DNA from: Fumia sp045645505
Lineage (GTDB): Bacteria; Bacillota; Clostridia; Oscillospirales; Ruminococcaceae
NCBI GenBank assembly: GCA_045645505.1
Contig: JAZRIW010000004.1
Location: 1-64,000 of the forward strand
DNA: 64,000 bases
Direction of reading: 5' to 3'
The position numbers and the translations under genes are program-made. Under the pieces are notes generated by a model. It saw only the letters and a list, made by a program, of their open reading frames with translations. It ran no database searches and was not told where the DNA came from. Positions within the stretch are counted from its first letter, which is position 1; every line of letters starts with the position of its first letter. Below, piece by piece: positions 39,600 through 48,305 of this stretch.

Positions 39600-40724
39600 A
39601 TGAAAAAAATTAAAACCATCTTACTTTCAGTAGTAATCGCCCTCTCGCTCACAGCATGTGTAAATCAGAATAAAGAAATTTTACCCCAGAACCTTACCCC
39701 CGATATGAACCCCGTAACCCCCACAGGTGCAATAACAGTAAAGCTTAACGATGCTGAAATTCAAACTGCACTTAATAACCTCACAACCGGCTACGAAACA
39801 ATAACCCTTACAAAAAAAGGCACATTTGAGCTAAACAGTACCGCCTTTGAAAGCTATAAAAATTACGATAACAAAGACGGAACCAAAACCTATACCTTTA
39901 CCCTTAAAAAAGGTTTAAAATTCAGCGACGGAACCCAAATCACCGCAAAAAATTATCTTTTCACAGTCTTAACTTCCGATAACCGCACCGAACTTTTGGG
40001 CTTTGCGGGATATAAATCGGGAGAATTCAATGCCTTAAAAGGCAGTCGCCTTATCGACGATTATAAATTCTCACTCACCCTCAGTAAAGATGCAATCCCC
40101 TACTACTACGAAACAAGCCTTTTGTCCGTTACCCCAACCCCAATCCCCGAGGGAACCGACGTTTTAGACAGCGAAAACGGTGCGATAATAAAAAACTATC
40201 TTAAATCTGAGCCCATAGTTTCAAGCGGTCCCTATATCCTTACAAAAAGCGAAAATGACACCTTCACCTTAAAGGTAAATCCCAATTTTATCGGAAACTA
40301 CGAATTGCAGAAACCCACAATAGAAACGATAACCATTGTAAATGAAAGTTATAACGGAGAGGTTGACCTTTTGGTAAATGAGCTTTCCCCCTCTGATGAC
40401 GAAAGCTTTAAGACAACTCTTCACACTCCACTTGACTATAACAATGTATTCCTTTCCTGTGATTTAAGAAATCCAAAGTCAGTATATAAAGCACTTGATA
40501 CCTTTGCAGAGCTTAAAAACACTAACAAAGTATCAGAGTATCTTTTAGAAACTGCCGAATATAACCTTGAAGAATACAATGCCAAATGGAACTCACTTGA
40601 GCACACCCTTAAAAACGTTAAAATCTACGACCATTCTTCAAAAAGAATCAGAGGTTATTCAAACATCTCTCCTCATTGGGACTGGACAAAACAGATTTTA
40701 TATTGCTTTATCGCAAGAGAATAA
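39600..40724 (+). CDS. Short family 5 solute-binding lipoprotein (OppA/DppA-like)
   Basis: A 374-residue lipoprotein: signal peptide KTILLSVVIALSLTAC with a lipobox Cys, then the family 5 core (YTFTLKKGLKFSDGTQITAKNYLF, LKGSRLIDDYKFSLTLSK, PIVSSGPYILTKSENDTFTL). Usual family members have more than 500 residues. Here the C-terminal lobe is largely absent and the end (PHWDWTKQILYCFIARE) is unlike them. It lies 18 bases after the repressor with no promoter between, so it is probably expressed in the lysogen. No transporter genes are near. A surface-binding or receptor-masking role is possible but is inference. Confidence 0.75.
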   Translation: MKKIKTILLSVVIALSLTACVNQNKEILPQNLTPDMNPVTPTGAITVKLNDAEIQTALNNLTTGYETITLTKKGTFELNSTAFESYKNYDNKDGTKTYTFTLKKGLKFSDGTQITAKNYLFTVLTSDNRTELLGFAGYKSGEFNALKGSRLIDDYKFSLTLSKDAIPYYYETSLLSVTPTPIPEGTDVLDSENGAIIKNYLKSEPIVSSGPYILTKSENDTFTLKVNPNFIGNYELQKPTIETITIVNESYNGEVDLLVNELSPSDDESFKTTLHTPLDYNNVFLSCDLRNPKSVYKALDTFAELKNTNKVSEYLLETAEYNLEEYNAKWNSLEHTLKNVKIYDHSSKRIRGYSNISPHWDWTKQILYCFIARE

Positions 40725-40730
40725 TATTTA

Positions 40731-40757
40731 AAAGGTGGCGTTATGCCGCCTTTTTTT
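40731..40757. terminator. Bidirectional terminator
   Basis: AAAGGTGGC and GCCGCCTTT pair around GTTAT, with A and T runs on the two sides. It serves the binding-protein gene and the converging membrane-protein gene. Confidence 0.85.
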
Positions 40758-41100
40758 TATTAAAATTTGCTGAGCCTTTAGCTTTAAAAGTTATTCTTTT
40801 TCTGTAAAAAATTTTCCTTAACACCCTTTGAGGTAAAAAAAGCAAAAGAGCGGAAATAAGACAGGCAGAAAGAATTGAAAAAACCGCCATGCTTATAAGG
40901 TCAAACCAGATATGCTGATTAAGCCCGATGTATCCGTAGTTAACCCCTTTGATAATCAGATTAAAGATTAAACTTAAAGAAACCGAAAGAGCCACCTTAG
41001 AAATGGTAAGCGAAAACTTCACCCCGAAAAACTTATGGACAGTAAAAAGAAACACTGCCCCCGACATAAAAAATCTAAATAAAAATTCAAAAAATAACAT
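40741..41100 (-). CDS. Unknown polytopic membrane protein
   Basis: A 119-residue protein with three or four hydrophobic segments (FFEFLFRFFMSGAVFLFTV, ISKVALSVSLSLIFNLIIKG, IWFDLISMAVFSILSACLI) and a basic tail. ATG 41100 follows GAAAGGTTGA. The frame open to 41157 would start inside the -10 box of its promoter. The family is not recognised. Confidence 0.7.
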   Translation of the reverse strand: MLFFEFLFRFFMSGAVFLFTVHKFFGVKFSLTISKVALSVSLSLIFNLIIKGVNYGYIGLNQHIWFDLISMAVFSILSACLISALLLFLPQRVLRKIFYRKRITFKAKGSANFNKKKAA

Positions 41101-41145
41101 TAAAATCAACCTTTCACCGAATGATAAACGTTTGTTCTTTATACT

Positions 41146-41173
41146 ATTATATACCATTTTTTTAAAATGTCAA
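41146..41173 (-). promoter_or_regulatory. Promoter of the membrane protein gene
   Basis: On the minus strand TTGACA (41168-41173), 16 bases, TATAAT (41146-41151). It places the transcript start near 41138 and so supports ATG 41100. Confidence 0.8.
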
Positions 41174-41332
41174 TACTTTTTTGAAAAAATGTTTGATTTT
41201 TTATATTATCCTCCCTCTGACAAATGCAACCTTAAATACAAAAATAAAATAACAGTAAATCCCGATAATACTTGATTTTTTTAAAAAAATGAACTATTAT
41301 ATAAAGAGAATATATTTAATGGGGTTAATATT

Positions 41333-42112
41333 ATGCTTACACTTCATTCAGAAAAAGATTATAAACTAAATTACATAGACAGCGGACATTTTTCGGTTGA
41401 CGGCGAATGGATTTTCCCAAAACGCACAGGCGACTCTTATGAGCTCATTTATGCCACCGAAGGAATGATTTTCATAAGCGAAGACGATAAAGAGTATCTC
41501 TTACAAAAAGGCGATGCTCTTATTCTGCACCCCGATAAAATCTGGGAAGGCACTCAGGGCAGTTTTGGCCGCACATCATTTTTCTGGGTAAAATTCAATA
41601 TAACTCCCGACGATTTTGTTTTCTGTCAGGACAGCTACTCTGTAATAGAAAACAACGAGGTGGAAAATTACTTCAACAAGCTTTTGCATTTTGCCCATTC
41701 CCCCGAAGAAAACCCACAAGCCACCGATGCCACATTGTTACTGCTTTTAAATGAGATACATAATAACAGCCTAAATATGACCAAAAAACCGCCACTTGTT
41801 ATAAGAGACGTGGCGGAATGGATAAGAGTAAACAGCGACAAACGTCTTACTGTTGAAATAGTGGCAAAGCTTTTCGGCTACACCCCCGACCACCTTTCGG
41901 GAGTATTTAACGACTGTTATAATATGGGACTTAAAGAATATATAAATATCCGAAAGATTGACCATATGAAGGATTTACTCCTCACCACCAATTATTCAAT
42001 AAAACACATTGCCGATATATTAGGTTACAGCAATGAAAATCAGTTTATAAATCATTTCAAATACCACGTTGGCTTAAGCCCTACAAAGTTCAGAAACAAT
42101 TTCTATAAATAG
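41333..42112 (+). CDS. AraC family transcriptional regulator
   Basis: A 259-residue regulator with an N-terminal cupin-type sensing domain (KRTGDSYELIYATEGMIFI, LLQKGDALILHPDKIWEG) and a C-terminal double helix-turn-helix (LTVEIVAKLFGYTPDHLSGVFND and SIKHIADILGYSNENQFINHFKY...GLSPTKFRN). Such proteins sense sugars or related ligands. The gene is 10 bases upstream of the acyltransferase gene, so it may control it. Confidence 0.92.
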   Translation: MLTLHSEKDYKLNYIDSGHFSVDGEWIFPKRTGDSYELIYATEGMIFISEDDKEYLLQKGDALILHPDKIWEGTQGSFGRTSFFWVKFNITPDDFVFCQDSYSVIENNEVENYFNKLLHFAHSPEENPQATDATLLLLLNEIHNNSLNMTKKPPLVIRDVAEWIRVNSDKRLTVEIVAKLFGYTPDHLSGVFNDCYNMGLKEYINIRKIDHMKDLLLTTNYSIKHIADILGYSNENQFINHFKYHVGLSPTKFRNNFYK

Positions 42113-42122
42113 GAGCAAACAG

Positions 42123-43139
42123 ATGATAAAACGAAAGACATCACTTGATACAATAAGAATTATCGCGATACTTTCGGTAATTCTTGTGCATATAGTCGCA
42201 GACTTTGTTGTAAATTTTGATACAAACACATTGGAATTTACAATAGGCAATATTTTAGACAGCATTTCAAGAATAGCGATACCGTTATTTTTGATGCTTT
42301 CGGGTGCTTTACTTTTAGACGAAAGTAAAGAGGTTGATTTAAAAACAATAGTCACCAAAAACATCAAAAAAATTCTTCTGCTTTTAGTATTCTGGTCGTT
42401 GTTTTATTCTTCTGTTTATAACATAGCCCTGCCCGTTTTGTCAGGACGCGAAGTAAATATAAAAACCTTTCTCTCTTCTGTTATTTTAGGGCATTACCAC
42501 CTCTGGTACCTATATATGATAATAGGAATTTATCTTATAACCCCGTTTTTACGCCTTATTGCGAAAAAAGAAAACAAAAACCTTATCCTTATGTATATAG
42601 CACTTTCGCTTTTGGTACAATTCACAATTCCTCTGATTGAAGCATTTGATTTGCCTATTTTAAAAGAGTTTATAGGTAAATTCAAAATGGAATTTTTCTT
42701 TGGTTATACCTCTTATTATCTTACAGGTTATTACCTTGTGCATATCGGTATAAAGAGGAAAAAACTTATTTACCCACTAAGCATTGTATCCATTTTAGCG
42801 GTTATTTTGTATGTGCAGCTCACAAAAGATTATGTAAACGGTTACTCTAACTTTAATATACTTATATATCTCTATTCAATCGGTGTGTTTATGGCATTGA
42901 GTGAAATAAAGAATATAAGTGAAAAATCAGCAAAAACAATCCTTAACCTGTCTAAACTCACCTTTGGTGTGTATATAATCCACCCACTTATAATGTCGGT
43001 GTTAAATGGGGTTATACCAGCAATCTCCTCCCCCATACTCTATATTTTAGCCCATTTTTTGACTACAGCAATTTTCTCATTCTTAATTTGTTTTGTAATA
43101 TCAAAAATCCCCGTAATCAAAAAACTTATAAGAATGTAA
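42123..43139 (+). CDS. Acyltransferase family 3 membrane protein
   Basis: A 338-residue membrane protein with about ten hydrophobic segments and the family start KRKTSLDTIRIIAILSVILVHI, in which the His is catalytic. Later motifs are SRIAIPLFLMLSGALLL and HYHLWYLYMIIGIYLITPFL. The family O-acetylates or O-acylates surface polysaccharides and other carbohydrates. The likely operon partner is the AraC regulator. The hexapeptide acetyltransferase converges across a terminator. Confidence 0.9.
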   Translation: MIKRKTSLDTIRIIAILSVILVHIVADFVVNFDTNTLEFTIGNILDSISRIAIPLFLMLSGALLLDESKEVDLKTIVTKNIKKILLLLVFWSLFYSSVYNIALPVLSGREVNIKTFLSSVILGHYHLWYLYMIIGIYLITPFLRLIAKKENKNLILMYIALSLLVQFTIPLIEAFDLPILKEFIGKFKMEFFFGYTSYYLTGYYLVHIGIKRKKLIYPLSIVSILAVILYVQLTKDYVNGYSNFNILIYLYSIGVFMALSEIKNISEKSAKTILNLSKLTFGVYIIHPLIMSVLNGVIPAISSPILYILAHFLTTAIFSFLICFVISKIPVIKKLIRM

Positions 43140-43143
43140 ATAA

Positions 43144-43173
43144 AAAAACCTCCCCATATCGGGGAGGGTTTTT
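43144..43173. terminator. Bidirectional terminator
   Basis: AAACCTCCCC and GGGGAGGGTTT pair around ATATC, flanked by A and T runs. It separates the converging acyltransferase and acetyltransferase genes. Confidence 0.9.
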
Positions 43174-43175
43174 TA

Positions 43176-43778
43176 TTAAAGCTTTATTTCCCTGTCTTTA
43201 AAATAATACTTCCTGTCATGCTCATTGATTTTCCTTAAAACCCTGCACGGATTTCCAACCGCCACAACATCAGAAGGAATATCTTTGGTAACAACACTTC
43301 CGGCACCGATTACAGTATTATCACCGATTGTAACTCCGGGAACTATTACAGTACCGGCACCAAGCCAGCAATTTTTACCAATTCTCACAGAAAAATTATA
43401 CTGATACCCTTTTTCCCTGAGTTTTGGTAAAATCGGATGCCCCGCAGTAGCAACGGTAACATTAGGGCCAAACATAGTGTAGTCCCCGACATAAATATCT
43501 GTATCATCGACTAAAGTGAGGTTGAAATTCGCATAGACATTTTTCCCGAAATGCACATTTTTGCCACCCCAGTTAGCATGAAGCGGAGGCTCGATATAAG
43601 AGTCACTGCCTATCTCAGCAAACATTTCCTTTAAAAGTTCTTCCCTTTTTTTAAGCTCAGAAGGACGCGTGTTATTAAAATCATAGAGTTTCTCAAGGCA
43701 TTTAATCTGTTCGTTAAATATTTCCTTATCCCACGGGCTATATAAATCTCCCGAATGAAGTTTCTGAAAATTACTCAT
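43176..43778 (-). CDS. Sugar O-acetyltransferase (maltose/galactoside type)
   Basis: A 200-residue left-handed beta-helix enzyme (hexapeptide repeats) that acetylates sugars with acetyl-CoA. Features: N-terminal mac domain (LHSGDLYSPWDKEIFNEQIK), IEPPLHANWGGKNVHFG, TVATAGHPI with the catalytic His, and WLGAGTVIVPGVTIGDNTVIGAGSVV. It lies just downstream of the decayed GNAT gene. Confidence 0.92.
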   Translation of the reverse strand: MSNFQKLHSGDLYSPWDKEIFNEQIKCLEKLYDFNNTRPSELKKREELLKEMFAEIGSDSYIEPPLHANWGGKNVHFGKNVYANFNLTLVDDTDIYVGDYTMFGPNVTVATAGHPILPKLREKGYQYNFSVRIGKNCWLGAGTVIVPGVTIGDNTVIGAGSVVTKDIPSDVVAVGNPCRVLRKINEHDRKYYFKDREIKL

Positions 43779-43790
43779 TTCAAATCTCCT

Positions 43791-43973
43791 TTAAGTATCT
43801 TTTCCATACCGATTTTCTGCGTCTTTTAATATCGTTAAAAGCTCATTGTCACTATACTTTTTAGCATTACCTTTAAATATATCAGACCTTTTTTGGTGAT
43901 GCACCATTAAAACTTCACAAAGAAGCTTATTAAGGCTATCTAAATCTCTTTTTTCAGCACGTCTGATATTTAT
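43791..43973 (-). pseudogene. Decayed GNAT N-acetyltransferase fragment
   Basis: The minus-strand frame reads INIRRAEKRDLDSLNKLLCE, then VLMVHHQKRSDIFKGNAKKY, and so on, ending ILKDAENRYGKDT at TAA 43791. This is the N-terminal third of a typical GNAT acetyltransferase. The start codon is ATA (43973) where relatives have ATG, and everything after the first alpha-beta unit is missing. The acetyl-CoA binding loop is absent, so it cannot be active. Confidence 0.7.
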
Positions 43974-43988
43974 AAAATCACCTGAATT

Positions 43989-44663
43989 CTAACAATATTT
44001 TTTTAAATCATCAACATTATAGGGAGTCAAAAGTCTGTCGTAAATTAAAAAATGTTTTTCGTCGATTTTTCCTTCTACATGACCATGTCCTGCAAACCAT
44101 TTTTTAAAATCCACATTTTTATTTATAAACGCAGAAATCTCTTGCAGTAGCTTAGTACCTGACGGATCATCAGGATTTCCCTCATACTTATGCGTCAGTA
44201 TGTAATCGACAGAATAATTAAAATCTTTAAGATTTTCATAAGCAAGATTTATCTCTTCTTTTGTCGGCTCTTCCTGTGGATACCAAAGCCCCATCTCTTT
44301 CCATTTTGAAGAACTTTTGCACCCACCGAAAACAAAAAAGGTATTCCCGTTTATGTTATAAATATTACCCCTTTCTAAAAGGATAATATTTTTAGTTAAT
44401 CTTCTGATTTTCCCGCCGTATTTTTCTTCTTCTTTAAAGCTATTTAAATAATCAAAATTCTCATGGTTTCCGTCAATCAAAGCTATATTTTTATTGATAG
44501 ATAAAAACTTCTCGGTAAAAAGTTTATTTTCTTCTGTTTTCTCAAAATTAAGCCCTGTATCCCCCAAAACAATTAACAAATCGTCATCAGTTGCAATTTC
44601 TATGTATTCATTGAGACCTTTAAATGAAATATCACCATGAATATCCGAAATTAAATAAATCAA
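43989..44663 (-). CDS. Metallophosphoesterase
   Basis: A 224-residue calcineurin-like phosphoesterase with all metal motifs: ISDIHGD (residues 5-11), LGDTGLNF, IDGNHENFD, THKYEG and FAGHGHVEG. Substrate unknown. A phage-type or general serine/threonine-phosphatase-like enzyme is possible. It lies 4 bases after the PHP gene on the same strand. Confidence 0.9.
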   Translation of the reverse strand: MIYLISDIHGDISFKGLNEYIEIATDDDLLIVLGDTGLNFEKTEENKLFTEKFLSINKNIALIDGNHENFDYLNSFKEEEKYGGKIRRLTKNIILLERGNIYNINGNTFFVFGGCKSSSKWKEMGLWYPQEEPTKEEINLAYENLKDFNYSVDYILTHKYEGNPDDPSGTKLLQEISAFINKNVDFKKWFAGHGHVEGKIDEKHFLIYDRLLTPYNVDDLKKYC

Positions 44664-44667
44664 GAAA

Positions 44668-45345
44668 TTATCCCCCTATAACTTCAAAATCCCCGCTTTT
44701 TATAATGTCTATAAATCCCTCGACAGATGTTATTTCCATATCGGTGCAGATTCCTGTCAAAGCAGAATCATCTACCCTGTGAGCATCGGAGCCTGCTGTG
44801 AAATATAAACTGTTTTCCTTTGCAATCTCCTTTACTTTATCGCTGTAATCTTTATGCCTCGGGTTTGAATTGTATATTTCAAATCCATCTACAAAATCAG
44901 GTGTAGGTATGCAGACAGCGTCTCTTAACGGGTGTGCCTGAACTACAAAAACTCCGTTTTCCTTTGCGATTTCATAAAAATCAGACACCTCAACTTTATA
45001 AAGCATTGGATACTTGCACAAAAACTCTTCGGTTATACCATATAAAAGATAGTGATTTAAATTGTCTTTAAACACAACCTCAACAGAGGGCAAAACGTTT
45101 ATACCAAACTCTTTCGCAGCTTCTTTTGCCCTGTAATAGCCGGACATAAATATTGTAATTTTGTCATTCCACGGAATGTCCCCAAGGTAATCAAAAAAAC
45201 GCTCAATATAGTGGTCAGAGATAAACAGAGTTTTATACCCTGCCTCGTGATATAATTTCACCATCTCTCTTGCAGTAAGCTTAGCACACATACTTACATC
45301 TGAAGTGTGTAAATGTGTTTCGGTTTTGAATTTTTTATCTGACAT
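44668..45345 (-). CDS. PHP domain phosphoesterase
   Basis: A 225-residue protein with the PHP metal-binding motifs: ETHLHTSDVSMC (motif I), FISDHYIERF (II), VVQAHPLRDAV (III) and TAGSDAHRVDD (IV). PHP proteins hydrolyse phosphate esters of nucleotides or sugars. Start ATG 45345 follows GGGGGG at 7 bases. The frame upstream to 45444 runs into an AT-rich leader and is not part of the protein. Confidence 0.85.
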   Translation of the reverse strand: MSDKKFKTETHLHTSDVSMCAKLTAREMVKLYHEAGYKTLFISDHYIERFFDYLGDIPWNDKITIFMSGYYRAKEAAKEFGINVLPSVEVVFKDNLNHYLLYGITEEFLCKYPMLYKVEVSDFYEIAKENGVFVVQAHPLRDAVCIPTPDFVDGFEIYNSNPRHKDYSDKVKEIAKENSLYFTAGSDAHRVDDSALTGICTDMEITSVEGFIDIIKSGDFEVIGG

Positions 45346-45470
45346 AACAAATCCCCCCAGAAAAGAATTATTAATAATAAACGATTGCCCCCTTTTTAAT
45401 AAGAAAGCCTTAAATACAAACAATGCACCATAATAATACCACACATAAATTTATATGTAAAGCGCAGAAA

Positions 45471-46454
45471 TTAACTTTCTCCCTGCGCATTCTGAATAAA
45501 AAACTCCCTTTTTAAAAGCTCATAAGAGATAAGCTTTTTTGTATCTAAATTCTCATTAAAAAGCGAGACACCGCAGATATTTAAATTTTTATAAGTTGTA
45601 TAATAATATATCCCCTTATCGGTATTACAGCAAGAGGTATAATGAGTAATCTCATAGTCATTTCCTACCTTTACAGCACCCCTTATCTGATATACCGAAT
45701 AAAGAATACTGAAAAACTGACTCACTTTTTCTTCTTCATTTCCGTAAAACTCAGCATTGAGATTTAAAAAGCTTGTCTTTACAAATCTTGACGCACTCGA
45801 CAAATCGCCCGGAAGTCCTAACCCACCCATACCCCTTGAATAAGACTTTAAATCGACCTTATCGGAAAAAAGATTTTTTATCTCCTTTGAAGTAACCGAC
45901 ATATAATTATTAAGATTAAACATCTGCACATCAAAAGGTGGATTATTGGTCAAAACCCCAACGGGATTTTCAAACACCAAAAGCCCCTTTTCAGTCTGCT
46001 CAACCACCACCGATTTAAATTTATCCGCAACAATAAAATGAAGCGGCGACGGTTTAAATTTATCACTAAAAGCCTCATTTGTTATATTTATTTTTAAGAT
46101 AAGTTTGCACGCCTCATCTACCGACTTGCATTGTGCCAGTAAAAAAGGAATAAACTCAAACGAAGCGACATTGTAAAAAGAATCAATTTTCCCTTTATAC
46201 TTTGCATTATAAGGGAAATTAAGCCCCGCAACACTTAACCCCATTTCGTTGGTTGCATCAAAATAAAGTGGGAAATTATCACATAAAATGCCCATTCCGA
46301 TTATAGCGAAATGCTTTTTAAATGTCATACCATTTTTAAAAGAAAACTCAAAAAGCCTCGGAGTAATAATAATCTTTTCCCCAAAGGGAAATTCATAATC
46401 GAGATTTCTCCCAAAATAATTATCACCATGGGTAACAGAAATTGCAGTACACAT
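45471..46454 (-). CDS. bsh: Bile salt hydrolase / choloylglycine hydrolase
   Basis: A 327-residue Ntn-hydrolase whose nucleophile is Cys2 (MCTAISV; the Met is removed). Family residues are in place: FGRNLDYEF (Arg and Asp of the active site), GLSVAGLNFPYN, GVLTNNPPF, LGLPGDLSSASRFVK (the active-site Arg) and THYTSCCNTDKGIYYYTTY. The enzyme cuts glycine or taurine from conjugated bile acids. Length and motifs favour this over penicillin V acylase. No signal peptide, so it is cytoplasmic. It suggests a gut habitat. Confidence 0.92.
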   Translation of the reverse strand: MCTAISVTHGDNYFGRNLDYEFPFGEKIIITPRLFEFSFKNGMTFKKHFAIIGMGILCDNFPLYFDATNEMGLSVAGLNFPYNAKYKGKIDSFYNVASFEFIPFLLAQCKSVDEACKLILKINITNEAFSDKFKPSPLHFIVADKFKSVVVEQTEKGLLVFENPVGVLTNNPPFDVQMFNLNNYMSVTSKEIKNLFSDKVDLKSYSRGMGGLGLPGDLSSASRFVKTSFLNLNAEFYGNEEEKVSQFFSILYSVYQIRGAVKVGNDYEITHYTSCCNTDKGIYYYTTYKNLNICGVSLFNENLDTKKLISYELLKREFFIQNAQGES

Positions 46455-46504
46455 AAAAATCTCCTTAAATTAAGCGATGTACTCTTACGAGTACACCGCC
46501 TTTT

Positions 46505-46705
46505 TTAGTCAATCATATCGCTTTTTCTGAAAAAGAGTGAGATGCAGTAAATTGCCGCAATTCCCACCAAAGCGAAAATAATTCGGCTGAAAACAGCGTC
46601 CTGGCCGCCGAAAATCGCCCCCACAATATCAAAACCGAATACACCGATACTTCCCCAGTTAAGTCCGCCGATAATAATTAAAGCCAAAGCAATTCTATCT
46701 AACAT
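46505..46705 (-). CDS. DUF378 family small membrane protein
   Basis: A 66-residue protein with two membrane segments. The signature LDRIALALIIIGGLNWGSIG at the start and the GGQDAVFSRIIFALVGIAAIY second half are typical of DUF378 (YuzA). Function unknown; often stress- or sporulation-linked. Confidence 0.9.
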   Translation of the reverse strand: MLDRIALALIIIGGLNWGSIGVFGFDIVGAIFGGQDAVFSRIIFALVGIAAIYCISLFFRKSDMID

Positions 46706-46836
46706 TATAAAAGAATCCTCCTTATTTTTTTAAATACAAAAATATTTAAAAATTATTTTAATTTTAGTATTAAACCTATTTTAATTTTTATTCATTTGTG
46801 GTATTATATTTTATATAATAATTTTAAAGAGGTAAA

Positions 46837-47433
46837 ATGAATATGACAAATGAACAGAAAATAATCCTTTTGATATTGGCCGCCATTGTTTTAATCTTAG
46901 CTTTTTTCATCATAAAAAGCAAAGTAACACCGGGGAATAAAAAACTTTTATCACTTTTACATAGGTTTGCGCTTATAAGAAGCTTTAAGGTAATTGATGA
47001 TATAAACCTTCCCCTTTCAGACGAAAAGACTTCACATATTGACCATATTCTCATCGGCTTTTTCGGAATAATGGTTATAAATAAATGTGACTTTAACGGA
47101 ACTGTTTACGGTGATATTCGTGACAAAGAATGGGTTTCTGTTTTAACTAAAAACAATATCGACAAGAAAACAAGATTTAAAAACCCCATTTCAGAAAACC
47201 AGGAATCAGTAGAAGCAATCCGCAAAGTCTTTTTAAAGGAAAATATTTACAAAATAAATATTGAAAGCTATACTGTTTTCACAAATAAAAAAGCGGCACT
47301 TTCCATAAAACCCAATTTACCCATAATGACATTAAAAGCTTTTAAAAAGCTTATTTCAAAAAGCAAATACTCCGAAACAGGCCCCGTTGATGTTTTAAAA
47401 GTTTATGATGCAATCACTAAAAATAAAGCTTAA
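46837..47433 (+). CDS. NERD domain (nuclease-related) membrane-anchored protein
   Basis: A 198-residue protein: one N-terminal membrane segment (IILLILAAIVLILAFFII), then a NERD domain with DDINLPLSDEKTSHIDHILI, GIMVINKCDFNGTVYGD and WVSVLTKNN, the pattern of the predicted nuclease fold. The catalytic Asp and Lys-type residues are partly recognisable. Members process DNA or are found in defence and mobile-element regions. The role is unknown. Confidence 0.85.
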   Translation: MNMTNEQKIILLILAAIVLILAFFIIKSKVTPGNKKLLSLLHRFALIRSFKVIDDINLPLSDEKTSHIDHILIGFFGIMVINKCDFNGTVYGDIRDKEWVSVLTKNNIDKKTRFKNPISENQESVEAIRKVFLKENIYKINIESYTVFTNKKAALSIKPNLPIMTLKAFKKLISKSKYSETGPVDVLKVYDAITKNKA

Positions 47434-47472
47434 AAAAAGCTCTGAAAGAAATTTCTTTCAGAGCCTTTTTTA
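47432..47472. terminator. Bidirectional terminator
   Basis: AAAAAAGCTCTGAAAGAAA pairs with TTTCTTTCAGAGCCTTTTTT (one mismatch) directly after the NERD stop. It also ends mtnN from the other strand. Confidence 0.9.
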
Positions 47473-48144
47473 TATCCTCTTAAGCAGTTTTAATACAATT
47501 TTTGCAGCGTCATCAGCGGCAAGTTTTTCAAAAGTATCATAATCCATCTGAGCTGAGTCATCAGCGTTATCCGAAATACATCTGATTACCACAAAAGGCA
47601 GTTTGTTTGAAACACAAACGTGAGCTACCGCACCGCCTTCCATTTCAATCGCATTGGGATTTATTCTCTTTACAATATCATCTTTCAAATCCTTGTTGTC
47701 AATAAACTGGTCACCCGTTGCAATTATTCCGCTTATGCAATTTATATTTTCGTCTTTACATACATCGTTTACGAGATTAACAAGCTTTTCATCAGCCTTA
47801 AATGACTCAAGATTAGGGTAACTGAGTGCCAATATACGTTTATCCATATCGTGATAAAAAATCTCAGTTGAAACCACCACGTCACGCACCTTAACGCCAC
47901 CTGCACCGCCTGCAATACCGGTATTTATAACAGCATCGACGTTAAACTTATCAATAAGTATCTGTGCAGACATTGCGGAATTAACCTTTCCGATTCCTGA
48001 GCAAACAAGTATAACCTCGGTATTTTCAACGTTACCCTCATAAAATGTTCTGCCTGCAATAAGTTTTTCTTCCTTTATTAAAATAAAACTTTTTAAAAGC
48101 TCAATTTCAGAACCCATAGCACCGATTATGCCTATTCTTTTCAT
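47470..48144 (-). CDS. mtnN: 5'-methylthioadenosine/S-adenosylhomocysteine nucleosidase
   Basis: A 224-residue enzyme that cleaves MTA and SAH to adenine and a thioribose sugar, in methionine salvage and methyl-cycle recycling. Features: KRIGIIGAMGSEIELL at the start, VCSGIGKVNSAMSAQ, NTGIAGGAGGVKVRDVVVS, IEMEGGAVAHVC (catalytic Glu pair) and IRCISDNADDSA with the catalytic Asp. ATG 48144 follows GAAAGGAAG. It is the last gene of the long minus-strand run. Confidence 0.93.
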   Translation of the reverse strand: MKRIGIIGAMGSEIELLKSFILIKEEKLIAGRTFYEGNVENTEVILVCSGIGKVNSAMSAQILIDKFNVDAVINTGIAGGAGGVKVRDVVVSTEIFYHDMDKRILALSYPNLESFKADEKLVNLVNDVCKDENINCISGIIATGDQFIDNKDLKDDIVKRINPNAIEMEGGAVAHVCVSNKLPFVVIRCISDNADDSAQMDYDTFEKLAADDAAKIVLKLLKRI

Positions 48145-48160
48145 TTTACTTCCTTTCTTA

Positions 48161-48241
48161 TTAAGACTCCTTTTTAATCCCAAAAATCAGCCTTAAAATG
48201 CCCGATATGTATTTAGGACTCTTAATAACAACAATTTTCAT
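48161..48241 (-). CDS. spoVM: Stage V sporulation protein SpoVM
   Basis: A 26-residue amphipathic peptide gene, ATG 48241 to TAA 48161. The product reads MKIVVIKSPKYISG and then ILRLIFGIKKES. It matches Bacillus SpoVM in length, the (K/I)K-x-PK turn, the I(V/L)R hydrophobic-basic helix and the charged end. SpoVM senses the convex forespore membrane and anchors the spore coat basement layer SpoIVA. The position after thiN is that of Bacillus. A GGGAG lies 7 bases before the start. An upstream ATG (48247) would add two residues. Confidence 0.88.
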   Translation of the reverse strand: MKIVVIKSPKYISGILRLIFGIKKES

Positions 48242-48305
48242 ATACATTCTCCCTTTCGAATTAGTGTATTTAAGTATATGCCGAAAGAGAAAATTTTGTT
48301 AAATA

